Notes: a model not told the origin generated them from the letters alone. 64,000 nucleotides of DNA from Calothrix brevissima NIES-22 (GCF_002367995.1 NZ_AP018207.1:372001-436000), one strand, 5' to 3'; shown: positions 45,601 to 55,600, counted from the first letter of the stretch. Made by a program: numbers and translations.

Positions 45601-46767
45601 ATGTCTCTGTCTGACACAATACCTGCTCTACTTGTCCTAGCGGATGGAACTGCTTATCGTGGTTGGTCTTTTGGTGCCACGGGAACCACAATAGGGGAAG
45701 TAGTGTTTAACACTGGTATGACTGGATATCAGGAAGTGTTAACAGATCCCAGTTACTGCGGTCAAATAGTTGTTTTTACCTATCCTGAACTGGGTAATAC
45801 TGGGGTCAATGCTGAAGATGAAGAATCGGCTAGACCACAGGTAAGAGGTGCGATCGCGCGCAACATTTGTCAGCGCCCTAGTAATTGGCGTTCTACACAA
45901 TCTTTACCTGACTACCTCAAACAGCACCAAATCCCAGGTATTTATGGTATTGATACCCGCGCCCTCACTCGCAAAATTCGCATGTTTGGAGCGATGAATG
46001 GTGCGATTTCCACAGTTATTTTGGATGAGGCTGAGTTACTTGAGCAGGTACAGGCAGCGCCTAGTATGCAAGGATTGAATCTGGTGCGGGAAGTAACTAC
46101 ACCAACGGTTTATGAATGGTCAGAACCTACTATTCCGGCTTGGGAATTCAAAGCCAATGCACCGGAAAATAATGGCGAATCCTTCACCGTTGTTGCCCTT
46201 GACTTTGGGGTGAAACGTAATATCTTACGTCGCCTCGCCAGCTATGGTTGTCAAGTCATTGTTGTACCAGCCAATACACCACCAGAGGAAATTCTCAAAT
46301 ATAATCCAGATGGTATCTTCCTTTCTAACGGGCCTGGCGATCCCGCCGCAGTTACAGAAGGGATTGCCACTGCTAAAGCTCTACTAGGCGCAGAAAAACC
46401 CATCTTTGGTATTTGTATGGGGCATCAAATTTTGGGTCATGCTTTGGGAGCAGAAACCTTTAAACTCAAGTTTGGGCATCGGGGATTGAATCAGCCAGCC
46501 GGCTTACAACAACGGGTAGAAATTACTAGCCAAAACCACAGTTTTGCTATTGACCCAGATTCTTTACCTGAAGCAGTTGTGGAAATTAGCCACCTGAACT
46601 TGAACGATCGCACTGTTGCCGGGGTACGTCACAAATCTCTACCTGTATTTTCAGTACAATATCACCCAGAAGCTAGTCCTGGCCCCCACGATGCTGATTA
46701 CTTGTTTGCAGATTTTGTCAAAGCAATGCAAGCAGCACGCCAATTAGCCGCAACTGGGGTTAAATAA
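45601..46767 (+). CDS. carA: carbamoyl-phosphate synthase small (glutaminase) subunit
   Basis: 388 residues from ATG at 45601 ([21 protein letters not shown]); a TTG two codons upstream is also in frame. N-terminal CarA domain ([17 protein letters not shown]) then class I glutamine amidotransferase: SNGPGDP, nucleophile in [15 protein letters not shown], and catalytic [10 protein letters not shown]. Supplies ammonia to CarB for arginine and pyrimidine synthesis. carB is not in this window. Confidence 0.97.
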   Translation: MSLSDTIPALLVLADGTAYRGWSFGATGTTIGEVVFNTGMTGYQEVLTDPSYCGQIVVFTYPELGNTGVNAEDEESARPQVRGAIARNICQRPSNWRSTQSLPDYLKQHQIPGIYGIDTRALTRKIRMFGAMNGAISTVILDEAELLEQVQAAPSMQGLNLVREVTTPTVYEWSEPTIPAWEFKANAPENNGESFTVVALDFGVKRNILRRLASYGCQVIVVPANTPPEEILKYNPDGIFLSNGPGDPAAVTEGIATAKALLGAEKPIFGICMGHQILGHALGAETFKLKFGHRGLNQPAGLQQRVEITSQNHSFAIDPDSLPEAVVEISHLNLNDRTVAGVRHKSLPVFSVQYHPEASPGPHDADYLFADFVKAMQAARQLAATGVK

Positions 46768-46789
46768 AATAGGGACTAGGGACTAGGAA

Positions 46790-46895
46790 TTTTAGATTTT
46801 AGATTTTGGATTTTAGATTCAAATACAATCCAAAAGACGCTCGCGGACTCGCTAACGCTGCGCTATCGCAAATCCAAAATCCAAAATTGTTTTCA
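46790..46895. repeat. STRR interrupted by a small palindromic insertion
   Basis: aatccaa/gatttta units are split by gacgctcgcggactcgctaa...cgctatcgc (46836-46869), a GC-rich element unlike its surroundings. Confidence 0.7.
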
Positions 46896-47354
46896 ATGCC
46901 CCATGCCCCAACCCAGCAGGTTGTAGACAACTTGCACCAAAACCAATTATACTGGAGCGTTCACTTTCACCATGAGGAGGGAGTTATTGCTGAGCCACTG
47001 AATCTAACTGTGAGCCTAAGGGGTACTCGTGAAGCCCGGGATAACTGTCAGCTATTCCGCCTCACAGGTTTATTAGATGCTTTTTCTGAGCCGACATTTC
47101 GCAAGGTACTCAGTAGCAAAATTGATGAGGGCCCAAAAAATATTATTTTGGATCTCTCACAAATTGACTTTGTTGATAGCTCTGGCTTAGGTGCTTTGGT
47201 ACAACTAGCCAAGCAGGCTCAAAACGCTAATGGCACCTTGCAAATTGTCACTAATGCCCGTGTAACTCAAACGGTCAAGCTTGTTCGCTTAGAGAAGTTT
47301 CTCTCCCTGCAATCATCCGTTGACACGGCTCTAGAAAACATCAAGCCGTCTTGA
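46896..47354 (+). CDS. STAS-domain anti-sigma-factor antagonist
   Basis: 152 residues from the ATG at 46896, which lies in an atgccccatgcccc repeat; the open frame extends upstream to 46806 through repeats only, and a TTG 11 codons in is the other option. The STAS core runs from about residue 50: CQLFRLTGLLDAFSEPTF, then NIILDLSQIDFVDSSGLGAL, where the Ser of DSSGLG is the SpoIIAA-type phosphorylation site. Acts in a partner-switching pathway with an anti-sigma kinase not found here. A terminator follows at 47378. Confidence 0.92.
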   Translation: MPHAPTQQVVDNLHQNQLYWSVHFHHEEGVIAEPLNLTVSLRGTREARDNCQLFRLTGLLDAFSEPTFRKVLSSKIDEGPKNIILDLSQIDFVDSSGLGALVQLAKQAQNANGTLQIVTNARVTQTVKLVRLEKFLSLQSSVDTALENIKPS

Positions 47355-47377
47355 TTGCTTGACCAAAAACACAATCT

Positions 47378-47413
47378 AGCTATCCGATGCTTTATCTGGA
47401 TAGCTTAATTTTT
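47378..47413 (+). terminator. intrinsic terminator after the STAS gene
   Basis: 8-bp stem agctatcc/ggatagct with a 12-nt loop, then taattttt. Confidence 0.7.
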
Positions 47414-47734
47414 AGCAGAGTTGGCTAGCAAACTTCTCTAAGCTAACGAGCGTCTAAAATTGTTCATTTTTTCGCTCACATTGTCAATAGTCATTTGTCT
47501 TGTGTCATTTGTGTTGACAAATGACCAATGACTAATGACAGATCCTATAGATAAGTAGCTAAAGCGATCGCCAATAAATATAGCTAACAAATATTAAAAT
47601 TATTAAAATTTTTAGATCTCAATAAAAAGATCAAATTTATTCAGTAATTTTTGATAGTGTAGATAATGCTAAGTATGTAAACGCAAGAGCAATGATGGCT
47701 GCCAAATATAGCAACAAGAAGGAATAGTTAACTT
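47414..47734. other. intergenic region with STRR
   Basis: tcatttg-type units and their inverted form aatgaccaatgac (47482-47540) make a loose foldback. The rest is AT-rich leader of mrnC with no defined promoter. Confidence 0.55.
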
Positions 47735-48214
47735 GTGACGCCTAAGGAGGAAGAGTTATTAGATGGACAAGATGAACCTGTGTCACAGAATTCATTTTGG
47801 ACTGAATCGCTCTTGGCAAACAAATTTCAACTACCCCAACAAATTTCTGTTTCACAAGTGCAACAAATCTCTCCTGCTGCATTAGCATATGTAGGAGATG
47901 CAATTTATGAGCTATATGTTAGAATGTTTTATCTAATGCCATTGCAGCGACCAGACACTTACCATCGTCTGGTAGTGGCACAGGTAAGAGCAGAACAACA
48001 GGCGCTACATTTGCGATCGCTAATACCTCATCTGAGGGATAGTGAATTAGATATTGTCCGACGGGGTCGTAATGCTGCCGCAGGACGCTCTAAACGGGTT
48101 GATCCAGAAATTTACCAGCAAGCAACTAGTCTAGAAACTTTAATTGGCTACCTTTATCTCACAGACTTTACCCGCTTAACCGAACTGTTACAGAAACTCC
48201 ATCTAGAAAAATAG
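47735..48214 (+). CDS. mrnC: Mini-ribonuclease III
   Basis: 159 residues from GTG, with a ribosome site (aagaagga) about 10 bases upstream. It contains the Mini-III catalytic RNase III domain only, without dsRNA-binding domain: ALAYVGDAIYELYVR (catalytic Asp), VRAEQQALHL and GRNAAAGRSKRVDPEIYQQA, then LETLIGYLYL. Matures 23S rRNA ends. It sits about 100 bp upstream of rlmB on the same strand, so two rRNA-processing genes are probably co-transcribed. Confidence 0.95.
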   Translation: MTPKEEELLDGQDEPVSQNSFWTESLLANKFQLPQQISVSQVQQISPAALAYVGDAIYELYVRMFYLMPLQRPDTYHRLVVAQVRAEQQALHLRSLIPHLRDSELDIVRRGRNAAAGRSKRVDPEIYQQATSLETLIGYLYLTDFTRLTELLQKLHLEK

Positions 48215-48312
48215 TGGGCCGTTAATCTCACGCTAGCAAAATCTAGGCCGAGTAAGCTTCGGTAAGTTTAGTAAACAGTATGCCCACCTTATAAGTAATA
48301 GCAAATACTTCT

Positions 48313-49377
48313 ATGTCATCAGATAAACCCAGAAAAATCAAAACTGCTGGCGAACCTAATCGCGGCCTACCTGTGAAAGTCAAAGGTAAAAAGCGCGTTC
48401 TCGCTAATCCCATTCGCAAGTCCCGTCCTGGTGATGCTAAACCTGTGCGTCATCATCAATCTAGTGATGCTAAACCCGTAACGGTAAGAACTAGTGATGC
48501 TAAACCCGTAACTATAAGAACTGGTGATGCTAAACCCGTAACTATAAGAAGCAGCCAACAGCGTCACTTGCCTCATCCCAATACAGATATACACCAAGCA
48601 TCAGAAGAGAGTGATATCATCTATGGCCGTCATCCAGTCTTAAGTGCTTTAGAAAGTCAGCGTGGTCTGAATCGCATCTGGATTACTTCTCGGTTACGTT
48701 ACGATCCCCGCTTTCATCATTTGATTTTACAAGCTAAAGATAATGGTGCAGTCATTGATGAAGTAGAACCTAAGCGTTTAGATCAAATCACCCACGGTGC
48801 TAATCATCAAGGGATAGCTGCACAAATTGCTCCCTATAGCTATATTGAGTTACCAGATTTAATTGCTCAGGCAAAATCTGTCAACGATCCTGTAATTATC
48901 GTTGCTGATGGGATTACCGATCCCCATAATTTAGGTGCAATTATTCGCACAGCAGAAGCTATCGGTGCACAAGGATTAGTTATTCCTCAAAGAAGGGCTT
49001 CCGGGATCACTTCAACTGTGGTAAAAGTGGCAGCAGGTGCTTTAGAAAACTTCCCCGTTGCTCGTGTGGTTAATCTGAGCCGTTCTTTGGAAGAACTCAA
49101 GGAAGCTGGCTTTTGGATTTATGGCACAGCAGCTACCGCTAGTGAACCCCTGCACACAGTCAATTTCAGAGGCCCCATCGTTTTAGTGATTGGCTCAGAA
49201 GGTGAAGGACTCAGTATGTTAACACAACGCTCTTGCGATGTTTTAGTATCCATCCCCCTACAGGGTAAAACTCCTAGCCTGAATGCCTCTGTAGCCGCAG
49301 GAATGGCGCTGTATGAAATTTCTCGCCAGCGCTTGCTCAACACACACTACCTGGATAGATTACCAAAACCTCTTTGA
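48313..49377 (+). CDS. rlmB: 23S rRNA (guanosine-2'-O-)-methyltransferase RlmB
   Basis: 354 residues. The N-terminal extension (1-95) is basic and holds four tandem copies of about 9-10 residues ([10 protein letters not shown]) encoded by a 30-bp DNA repeat at about 48430-48550. TrmH-type substrate-binding and SPOUT domains follow: [54 protein letters not shown] and [19 protein letters not shown] (knot). Expected to methylate a conserved G of 23S rRNA using SAM. The extension is not needed by the fold and probably varies between strains. Confidence 0.95.
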   Translation: MSSDKPRKIKTAGEPNRGLPVKVKGKKRVLANPIRKSRPGDAKPVRHHQSSDAKPVTVRTSDAKPVTIRTGDAKPVTIRSSQQRHLPHPNTDIHQASEESDIIYGRHPVLSALESQRGLNRIWITSRLRYDPRFHHLILQAKDNGAVIDEVEPKRLDQITHGANHQGIAAQIAPYSYIELPDLIAQAKSVNDPVIIVADGITDPHNLGAIIRTAEAIGAQGLVIPQRRASGITSTVVKVAAGALENFPVARVVNLSRSLEELKEAGFWIYGTAATASEPLHTVNFRGPIVLVIGSEGEGLSMLTQRSCDVLVSIPLQGKTPSLNASVAAGMALYEISRQRLLNTHYLDRLPKPL

Positions 49378-49473
49378 AAATTCAGAAGAACAGAGTATAA
49401 AGAAATGTAAAGCAAAATCAAAAGCAAAAAACAGTTTAATATCCAGTACCTCATTCATAAATTGGCAACTACC

Positions 49474-49776
49474 ATGAAAACCATTTGGGATGATCTCAAG
49501 GAAAAGCTGATTAGCACAGTCAATAATCTAGGCATGGCTTGGTGGGTAGAGATTGTGACACAGAATCCCCGCTGCACTTACTACTTCGGCCCGTTTATTA
49601 ACGCTGTCGAAGCCAATCTATCTATTAAGGGTTATGTAGAAGATTTGGAGTCAGAAGGCGCACAAGGAATTACTGTGACTGTCAAGCGTTGTAAACCAGA
49701 TTCTTTAACAATTGCTGAAGACCTGGGGGAACGGATTGACCGCAAAGTAACGCCTGCCTTTAGCGGTCAGATTTAA
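49474..49776 (+). CDS. DUF1816 domain protein
   Basis: 100 residues from ATG at 49474 (a TTG four codons upstream is in frame). The DUF1816 pattern is clear: LGMAWWVEIVTQNPRCTYYF, GPFINAVEANLSIKGYVEDL, then EGAQGITVTVKRCKPDSLTI. The family occurs mostly in cyanobacteria and resembles the small C-terminal domain of phycobilisome linkers; no function is established. It is on the same strand about 100 bp after rlmB. Confidence 0.88.
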   Translation: MKTIWDDLKEKLISTVNNLGMAWWVEIVTQNPRCTYYFGPFINAVEANLSIKGYVEDLESEGAQGITVTVKRCKPDSLTIAEDLGERIDRKVTPAFSGQI

Positions 49777-49920
49777 TTTAGGCAACATTCACTATCAAAT
49801 GCTAAGTATTGAGAAGCCAGTTGCTTGCTCTAGTTTTGAGAGTAGACCACCTGGCCTTGCTAATTCCTGGTAGAACCAATCAAATTTGCTTTTAGATTTG
49901 CTGGTGGGAATTATTAGGTA

Positions 49921-49943
49921 CGCCAGATTGAAGAAATCTGGCG
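49921..49943. terminator. possible shared terminator hairpin
   Basis: Perfect 9-bp stem cgccagatt/aatctggcg with a 5-nt loop between convergent genes. No strong T-tract, so function is uncertain. Confidence 0.4.
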
Positions 49944-49979
49944 GCTCAATTTCAATAATTCCAACCGCTACTATCAGCA

Positions 49980-50822
49980 TTAGAGAATTTCTGAAGAATT
50001 TGCTTCCAGCCAGTAGTCAATGTCTCTCAACACCTGCTGGGGAATTTCCCAAGGGAAAAGGTGAGCCGTATTGGCATAAGATTCCCACTGACAGTTTTTC
50101 AGGTGACGAGCTGTTTCTAAACTAGCATCAACGGTGATATGTCGGTCTTGGGCACCTGCAAGTACTAAGCTAGGGCATTCTATTTGCTCCAAGTCTGTTA
50201 GCCTGTTGTAGCCAGCGCGAATGGCAGTATAAAGGGCACGATTTGCCGCAGGAGAAGTTTGTAAATAAGCGGGGACGGCATCTTTGGCAAGATAACTATA
50301 AGCTGTAGGTGTATGTTGTTGGATTAAGTAACGAAATAGCGATCGCTTACCAAAAGTTTCAATATTCCATTGCCAACCTGGTTTAATATAATTCAAGATC
50401 CCCGCTACACCAGTATAGAGATTATCCTGCCAAGTAATTGGGGGATGATTACCACGAGGTCTGGCTGCTGTCGCTACTAAAATCAGCCCTGTTACCCGTT
50501 GTGGTAAACGTAACGCCAGTTCCATCGCCAAAATCCCACCCAGCGACCATCCCAGTACTAGACATTTTTCAATTCCCAAACGGTCTAAAAGCGCTTCTAA
50601 GTCATGTATATGGTCTTCCATGTCAAAATTGCCCTGAAAGCGACTTTTGCCATAGCCACGCAAATCAGGGGCAAAAGTTTGATAGCGCTGGGATAGGTGA
50701 TTTGTAAAGACAGAAAGACTGCGACCGGAACCAGGATGGCCGTGTAAAGCCAGGATGGGGAAGCCTTGACCTTGAATATAGACATTTAACTTTGCCGCTT
50801 TAGCACTATGGCGATCACTCAT
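49980..50822 (-). CDS. alpha/beta hydrolase
   Basis: 280 residues. Oxyanion motif LHGHPGSGRS, nucleophile elbow LGWSLGGILAMEL (Ser), acid in LAGAQDRHIT (Asp) and catalytic His in ANTAHLFPWE, all in the expected order with a helical lid between. FAPDLRGYGKS is typical of the fold. Substrate unknown; cytoplasmic, no signal peptide. Convergent with the DUF1816 gene. Confidence 0.92.
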   Translation of the reverse strand: MSDRHSAKAAKLNVYIQGQGFPILALHGHPGSGRSLSVFTNHLSQRYQTFAPDLRGYGKSRFQGNFDMEDHIHDLEALLDRLGIEKCLVLGWSLGGILAMELALRLPQRVTGLILVATAARPRGNHPPITWQDNLYTGVAGILNYIKPGWQWNIETFGKRSLFRYLIQQHTPTAYSYLAKDAVPAYLQTSPAANRALYTAIRAGYNRLTDLEQIECPSLVLAGAQDRHITVDASLETARHLKNCQWESYANTAHLFPWEIPQQVLRDIDYWLEANSSEIL

Positions 50823-50885
50823 GATTCCCCATTTTTCTGCTGTGACAACAATTATTTATGTTAACTAAAAACCTCTTTCCTTCTG

Positions 50886-50985
50886 ATACCAATTTAAATA
50901 GTGTTTGTGGCGTATCAATATATTCTAGAGGGCATGGCACTGCCATGCCCCTACCATCTGTCGCATTCTTTTTTCAAATTGGTAT
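50886..50985. mobile_element. ~100-bp MITE, copy D
   Basis: Best-preserved copy: ataccaatttaaa and ttcaaattggtat ends, centre gagggcatggcactgccatg followed by cccct. It lies 60 bp upstream of the hydrolase start. Confidence 0.8.
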
Positions 50986-51075
50986 GACTTGACAATAGAG
51001 ACTAGGGGCTAGAGAAGAAATTTTTCATACCCTCGTTGTGCGGCTAGCTTAAAAGACTTATTTCTCCCTTGTCAC

Positions 51076-51116
51076 GCCACTTGCTACAACGCGGGGAACC
51101 CGCGCAACGCAGTGGC
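51076..51116. repeat. small GC-rich palindrome inside an STRR
   Basis: gccacttgctacaacgcggg and cccgcgcaacgcagtggc flank a few bases; ccttgtc-type repeat units lie directly on both sides, as if the palindrome had inserted into the array. Confidence 0.7.
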
Positions 51117-51162
51117 TCCTCCTTGTCTCCCTTGTCCCTTTTATTCCCATAACAAATTTAAG

Positions 51163-51732
51163 CTATGAGACTACTTTTTCTCGATAGCCGCCAGCGTAGG
51201 TGATGACACACATTTGTCTATATTTTGGGTGAACGCCAAACGCTATCCCGGTGACTTTAAAAGCAGAGTTAAAGATATTTTGACGATGACCGCGATCGCG
51301 TACTCCATCATCAATAATTAATTGCATGATGATATCTTGAGCCAGATAAGAACCATAGCTAATATTTTCACCTGCGGTAAATTGCCACTCACCATAGCGA
51401 TTCATGCGGGTAAAGGGATTGCTACCATCGCTACCAGTGTGACCCATCGCCCCTGTAGTTCCTTGGTCTTGTACGTGATCTTTTGCTGCTAAAGACATTC
51501 CTTGAGATGTACTCAAAGCGGCTACAGGACGCACAGAAGAAAGAAAGGAAATTGCTTCATCAACTGCTGTGACGCCTTCTTGAGTCAGCAAGTAAACCCC
51601 CTCAGCAATTTTGACTTGTAATCCTTGAAAACGCTGTTTCCAGTTCTGTAAAACTGGGAGATACGCAGTGGGATTTGTCCGCACTTTGTTCATTTCTATA
51701 ATTACTTCTTGTTCTAAACTTGATAGCATCAC
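51163..51732 (-). CDS. CAP-domain (SCP/PR-1-like) protein without signal peptide
   Basis: 189 residues, essentially one CAP domain: [40 protein letters not shown], then [11 protein letters not shown] and [20 protein letters not shown]. The conserved His/Glu cavity residues (GHT, GEN, GHR) are present. Unlike its upstream paralogue it has no signal sequence, so it is cytoplasmic, exported otherwise, or has lost its N-terminus. CAP proteins are usually extracellular; bacterial functions are poorly known. About 116 bp separate it from the paralogue. Confidence 0.9.
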   Translation of the reverse strand: MMLSSLEQEVIIEMNKVRTNPTAYLPVLQNWKQRFQGLQVKIAEGVYLLTQEGVTAVDEAISFLSSVRPVAALSTSQGMSLAAKDHVQDQGTTGAMGHTGSDGSNPFTRMNRYGEWQFTAGENISYGSYLAQDIIMQLIIDDGVRDRGHRQNIFNSAFKVTGIAFGVHPKYRQMCVITYAGGYREKVVS

Positions 51733-51848
51733 TAATTAATTACAATTGATCAACAACTCTCACCAACTTCTGCGGGTAATTCAAAATGAATCACCCTACA
51801 GAGAAAGACGCCTTCGGAAATTAATTACTGAATTCCTGGTGAAAAAAA

Positions 51849-52556
51849 TTATGATTTTTCTTGATAACCACCAGCGTAATTAATCACGCAAATTGTTCTA
51901 TATTTTGTGTGAGTGCCGTAAGCCACACCAGCGACTCTAAAAGCACCATTAAAAATATTGGTGCGATGACCGCGATCGCGTACACCATCATCAATAATTA
52001 ACTGCATAACGATATCTTGGGCGGTGTTTGGGCCATAGCTAATATTTTCGCCTGCGGTGACTTGCCATTGACCATAGCGACTAATGCGAGTCACCGGGTT
52101 ACTACCATCGCTACCATTATGACCTGTTGTACCTTTGGGGCCTTGGTCTTTGACATGATCTCTAGCACCTAAAGACATTCCTTTGGATGTTGTCAATGCT
52201 CCCACAGGACGAGCCGACTTGAGAAATGCGATCGCTTCATCAACTGCTTTTACCCCTTCTTGAGTCACCAAATAAGTATTCTGGCCGATTTTGACTTTAT
52301 TTCCTTGAAAGCGCTGGCGATAATTTTCTATGATGGGAAGGTAGGATTTAGGATTTGTCCGTACCTTGTTCATTTCCACAATTACTTGTTGTTCTAAAGG
52401 AGAAAGATAACTCGCCTTGGCTAACAGAGTTGGGCTAGATTTTGGCAATGGAGACTGGGGCGATTGTGCTACAGACTGGTTATTGGGTATTAATTGTTGA
52501 TAACAGCTAGCTATCAGGGCTAGGGGCAAAAATAACCAAATTCCAAAGCGATTCAT
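51849..52556 (-). CDS. CAP-domain lipoprotein, paralogue of the next gene
   Basis: 235 residues. Signal peptide with lipobox-like [10 protein letters not shown] (Cys about 18), a Ser/Pro linker, then a CAP domain: [50 protein letters not shown] and [20 protein letters not shown]. About 70 percent of positions look the same as in the downstream copy, indicating a local tandem duplication. Probably anchored in the periplasm. Confidence 0.9.
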   Translation of the reverse strand: MNRFGIWLFLPLALIASCYQQLIPNNQSVAQSPQSPLPKSSPTLLAKASYLSPLEQQVIVEMNKVRTNPKSYLPIIENYRQRFQGNKVKIGQNTYLVTQEGVKAVDEAIAFLKSARPVGALTTSKGMSLGARDHVKDQGPKGTTGHNGSDGSNPVTRISRYGQWQVTAGENISYGPNTAQDIVMQLIIDDGVRDRGHRTNIFNGAFRVAGVAYGTHTKYRTICVINYAGGYQEKS

Positions 52557-52809
52557 AAATTATCTCACTAAGTTATTTATACGGGGAACCTTTCTGAATT
52601 TTAAATACATGCAATAACAGTATAATTCCGGTAGGTTTACCTGATTTTTTCAGAAAAAAAGCGCAGAGTTACGCCTAGTAGTACAGACAACTCTCAAATA
52701 CCCGGCGTTAAACCTCTGCGTTATTACAATTCTCACTCAAAGTATGTTGTAACCTTTATTACCATAAACGTAAAGAGTGAGTAGACCCTGTGGGGGACAG
52801 AGCGATCGC

Positions 52810-52850
52810 AAAATAGACACAGAGAAAATTCCGATCTCCGTGTCTATTTT
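52810..52850 (-). terminator. hairpin after the DsbA-like gene
   Basis: 15-bp nearly perfect stem (aaaatagacacagag / ctccgtgtctatttt) 54 bp downstream of the minus-strand stop at 52904. Short T-rich edge. Confidence 0.6.
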
Positions 52851-52903
52851 TCCAATATTCTATGTACCTTGGTTTTCAGAAATTTTTAGCTAAATGTCTG
52901 CAT

Positions 52904-53662
52904 TTACTGAGCATCAGCTAATATTTTCTCGATATTTGACAACTGCACTACACCAGAGAACTTTTGGCTATTTATCACAAAAAAGGGTGTGCCATCAATG
53001 CCTAATTTATCTGCTAATAGAATATCTTTAGCTATGGCTTTTTCTGCCAGATTATTAGCACCAAAAGCATCGTTTTTAAATTTCTCCAGATCCAGATGCA
53101 ATGATTCAGCAGTATCTATATATAATGCTTCGCCAAGTTGTTTTTGATTAGCAAACAAAGCATCGTGATATTCCCAAAATTTACCTTGTTGACTAGCAGC
53201 CCAAGCTGCTTTCGCTGCGGGTAGTGCTTGATCGTGAATGGAAATTAAAGGTAAATGTTTGTAAACTAATGTAATTTCATTTTGATGCTTGGCTAACAAC
53301 TGCTTTAAGGTTTTATGGGCTTCACTACAGTAGGGACATTGAAAATCGGAAAATTCTACTAGCAAAATCTTTGACTGATTCGCGCCTGTAGAGGGAGATT
53401 CGCCAATTACTGTTTGAGGATTGAGTTTTAAATCTTGTAAAAATGCTTGGCGTACTTGTTTTAGTTGCTGTTGCTGTTGCTGCTGGTATATTTGAACAGA
53501 TTCGACAATTACCTCCGGGTGTTCGCGGAGGATTTGTAATACTTGCTGTTCTAGTTTGGGACTGACGGAAGTAGCAGCTTGTGCGGGAAGTGACCAGCTG
53601 ACAACTAAACACAGTAAGCTAATGAATACCCAAGTACGCATATACCGAAACAATTGACGCAT
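52904..53662 (-). CDS. DsbA-family thioredoxin-like protein (periplasmic)
   Basis: 252 residues. Signal peptide about 1-30 (FISLLCLVVSWSLPAQA), a Gln-rich helix (YQQQQQQQLKQVRQAF), then a DsbA-like fold with active site FSDFQCPYCSEAHKTL (CPYC) and cis-Pro loop GTPFFVINS. The YKHLPLISIHDQALPAAKAA insertion matches the Com1/ScsC-like group. Predicted thiol-disulphide oxidase or isomerase outside the cytoplasm. Confidence 0.92.
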   Translation of the reverse strand: MRQLFRYMRTWVFISLLCLVVSWSLPAQAATSVSPKLEQQVLQILREHPEVIVESVQIYQQQQQQQLKQVRQAFLQDLKLNPQTVIGESPSTGANQSKILLVEFSDFQCPYCSEAHKTLKQLLAKHQNEITLVYKHLPLISIHDQALPAAKAAWAASQQGKFWEYHDALFANQKQLGEALYIDTAESLHLDLEKFKNDAFGANNLAEKAIAKDILLADKLGIDGTPFFVINSQKFSGVVQLSNIEKILADAQ

Positions 53663-54667
53663 ATCAAAATACTCGCTCAGTAAACATCCTCATAGTATTC
53701 CCTTAGATGAGTGAATGCGATCGCTTTTCGGAATTAAATTGCATTTAATAGATGATTTAAGGGGGTTGGGCGCGGAGATTATTGATATTACAAGGGCGCG
53801 GAGACCGCGCCCGTACAGGGGAAGCCAAGAATTTATACGGGAATTCGATGGTGAATTTTGTTTTGAATTCTATCCTTGATGATATTAGTTATAATTTATG
53901 CTAATTAATTAGAAGTTATTCAGTATATACGCTTAAATAGCGATCGCCTGCCAGCGCGATCGCTATTTAAGCGGAATTATGCATATTTGAGCCGACAAGA
54001 AAATGAAAATAAAATGAAAATAATTTGCAGTTGTGATTTATCAGATGACAATTAATAGTCAAGTGCAAAAATACAGTATTTACAAAAAATTAGGGATTTA
54101 TCTGGCAAAATTTTTTGACACTAAATCCAAAAAATTTCTAAAAAAATAGCTTAATGATTCTCAAAAATTATTGCAAAATCCTGAACATAGCATAAAAGAT
54201 GCTATACAAATCTTATTTAATATCTAAATATAATAAATCTCTAACCCCCGGATATTGCAAGCATCCTGCTAATTTGCGGCTTATACATAAATATTAGATT
54301 CACATATAATTCATTTACCTTTTTTAGAGCATCGTTGCAATACTTAACTCTGTTTTAATGAACAAAAGTAAACATAGATTAAAAATAATAAATACCATCA
54401 TATTTTAGTAAATTGTTCAGGCTAAATTGAAAGTAAGCTTAATCATTAGAGCCTAGTTAAGTACTTACTTCAGTGAAGTGCAAATCACCTTCACAATCCC
54501 AACTGTAAAGTTCATCTTCTCGTTCCCGAAAAATCATACTGTGGATCGTTTGGTTGTGATGGGATGAGTACAAAAAACTTACTAGGTAGTTCAGCAAGCT
54601 TGTAACCAAGCCAAGTTGAGTCAAATCACTAAGAGCAGAAACCAAAGCAATCTTAACAACAAGACGT
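53663..54667. other. 1-kb intergenic region upstream of the stress protein gene
   Basis: Contains a short gggcgcgg/ccgcgccc palindrome (53792-53818), the HIP1 palindrome (53931-53972) and 600 bp of very AT-rich DNA with no reading frame. 54430-54667 is the leader of the universal stress protein gene; a 104-codon frame on the opposite strand (54457-54771) overlaps its start and is not credible. Confidence 0.55.
53931..53972. repeat. perfect palindrome with HIP1 octamers in both arms
   Basis: 17-bp arms gcttaaatagcgatcgc and complement around the 8-nt loop ctgccagc. Confidence 0.9.
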
Positions 54668-55522
54668 ATGATGATAGATAAAATTTTGCTGGCTGTGTCT
54701 GGATTGGGACATGCGGAAGAGATGCTCAAGGCGTTGAAAGAAGTGCCATCAATCAAAAGCGCAAAAGTCACAGTGTTACACGTAGTTTCTTCTCAATCTA
54801 CTGCTAACGCTATGACCGAAAAGTGGGAGGAAGGTGGCAAGATTCTAGCGAATGCGATTCAAACTTTGAACTTAGATCCAAGCCAGGTTTCTTCTATCTT
54901 GCGCCAAGGCGATCCCAAAGATGTGGTTTGTAAGGTAGCTGATGAAATCGATGCTGACTTGATTATCATGGGTTCGCGCGGACTCAAGCGCCTACAATCT
55001 ATTTTATCGAATTCCGTTAGCCAGTACGTATTCCAACTGTCATCTCGTCCTATGTTACTGGTCAAAGATGACATTTATGTGAAACGAATTAACCGCGTGA
55101 TGGTAGCAATAGATAACTCTGAGTCAGCAAAACACTGCTTGAATTTAGCTTTGTTCCTATTGCGTGGTATCGAAGGCGGTCAGCTAATCTTAGCAAATGT
55201 GAATACAGATTTACGTGGTAAATCTTCTGAACTGAACGAAGTTACCCCAGATAAAAATCCCGTTTTAGCCGCAGCTGTTGCAGAAGCTAACAGACAAGGG
55301 GTAAAAGCACGTTGTTTCAGCAGTTCGGGTAAACCAGGTGAAGAAATCTGTCGTTTAGCAGAAGAGTTGAGCGTAGATTTATTATTACTGGGATCTCCCG
55401 ATCGCCGTCCATCGGTAGCTAAGAGTTTTGTCGATATAGATAGGCTCATTGGCTCTTCTTTATCTGACTATGTTCGCGTCAATGCTACTTGTCCTGTACT
55501 GTTGGCACGAACCACTAATTAA
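54668..55522 (+). CDS. universal stress protein with two UspA domains
   Basis: 284 residues. Domain 1 (about 1-137): KILLAVSGLGHAEEMLKALK, LIIMGSRGLKRLQSILSNSV. Domain 2 (about 142-283): RVMVAIDNSESAKHCLNLAL, LLLLGSPDRRPSVAKSF, then RLIGSSLSDYVRVNATCPVL. The ATP-binding glycine pattern (GxxG...GS) is degenerate in the first domain and closer to intact in the second. Cytoplasmic stress or energy-responsive role, by family. It is followed by a strong bidirectional terminator. Confidence 0.93.
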   Translation: MMIDKILLAVSGLGHAEEMLKALKEVPSIKSAKVTVLHVVSSQSTANAMTEKWEEGGKILANAIQTLNLDPSQVSSILRQGDPKDVVCKVADEIDADLIIMGSRGLKRLQSILSNSVSQYVFQLSSRPMLLVKDDIYVKRINRVMVAIDNSESAKHCLNLALFLLRGIEGGQLILANVNTDLRGKSSELNEVTPDKNPVLAAAVAEANRQGVKARCFSSSGKPGEEICRLAEELSVDLLLLGSPDRRPSVAKSFVDIDRLIGSSLSDYVRVNATCPVLLARTTN

Positions 55523-55553
55523 CAGCTAAATAGATGTAGCGGTTGATAAACAA

Positions 55554-55590
55554 AAACCCCTACACCATTGGTGTAAGGGTTCTTTATTTT
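55554..55590. terminator. bidirectional terminator between the stress protein gene and psbM
   Basis: Stem aacccctacacc/ggtgtaagggtt with loop att; T-tract tctttatttt on plus, and gggtttttg on minus. Confidence 0.8.
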
Positions 55591-55600
55591 AAAAAAGGTT

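Noticed and set aside
54457-54771. 104-codon minus-strand frame over the start of the universal stress protein gene
   Set aside because: Overlaps a well-supported UspA domain and has no homology I can see.
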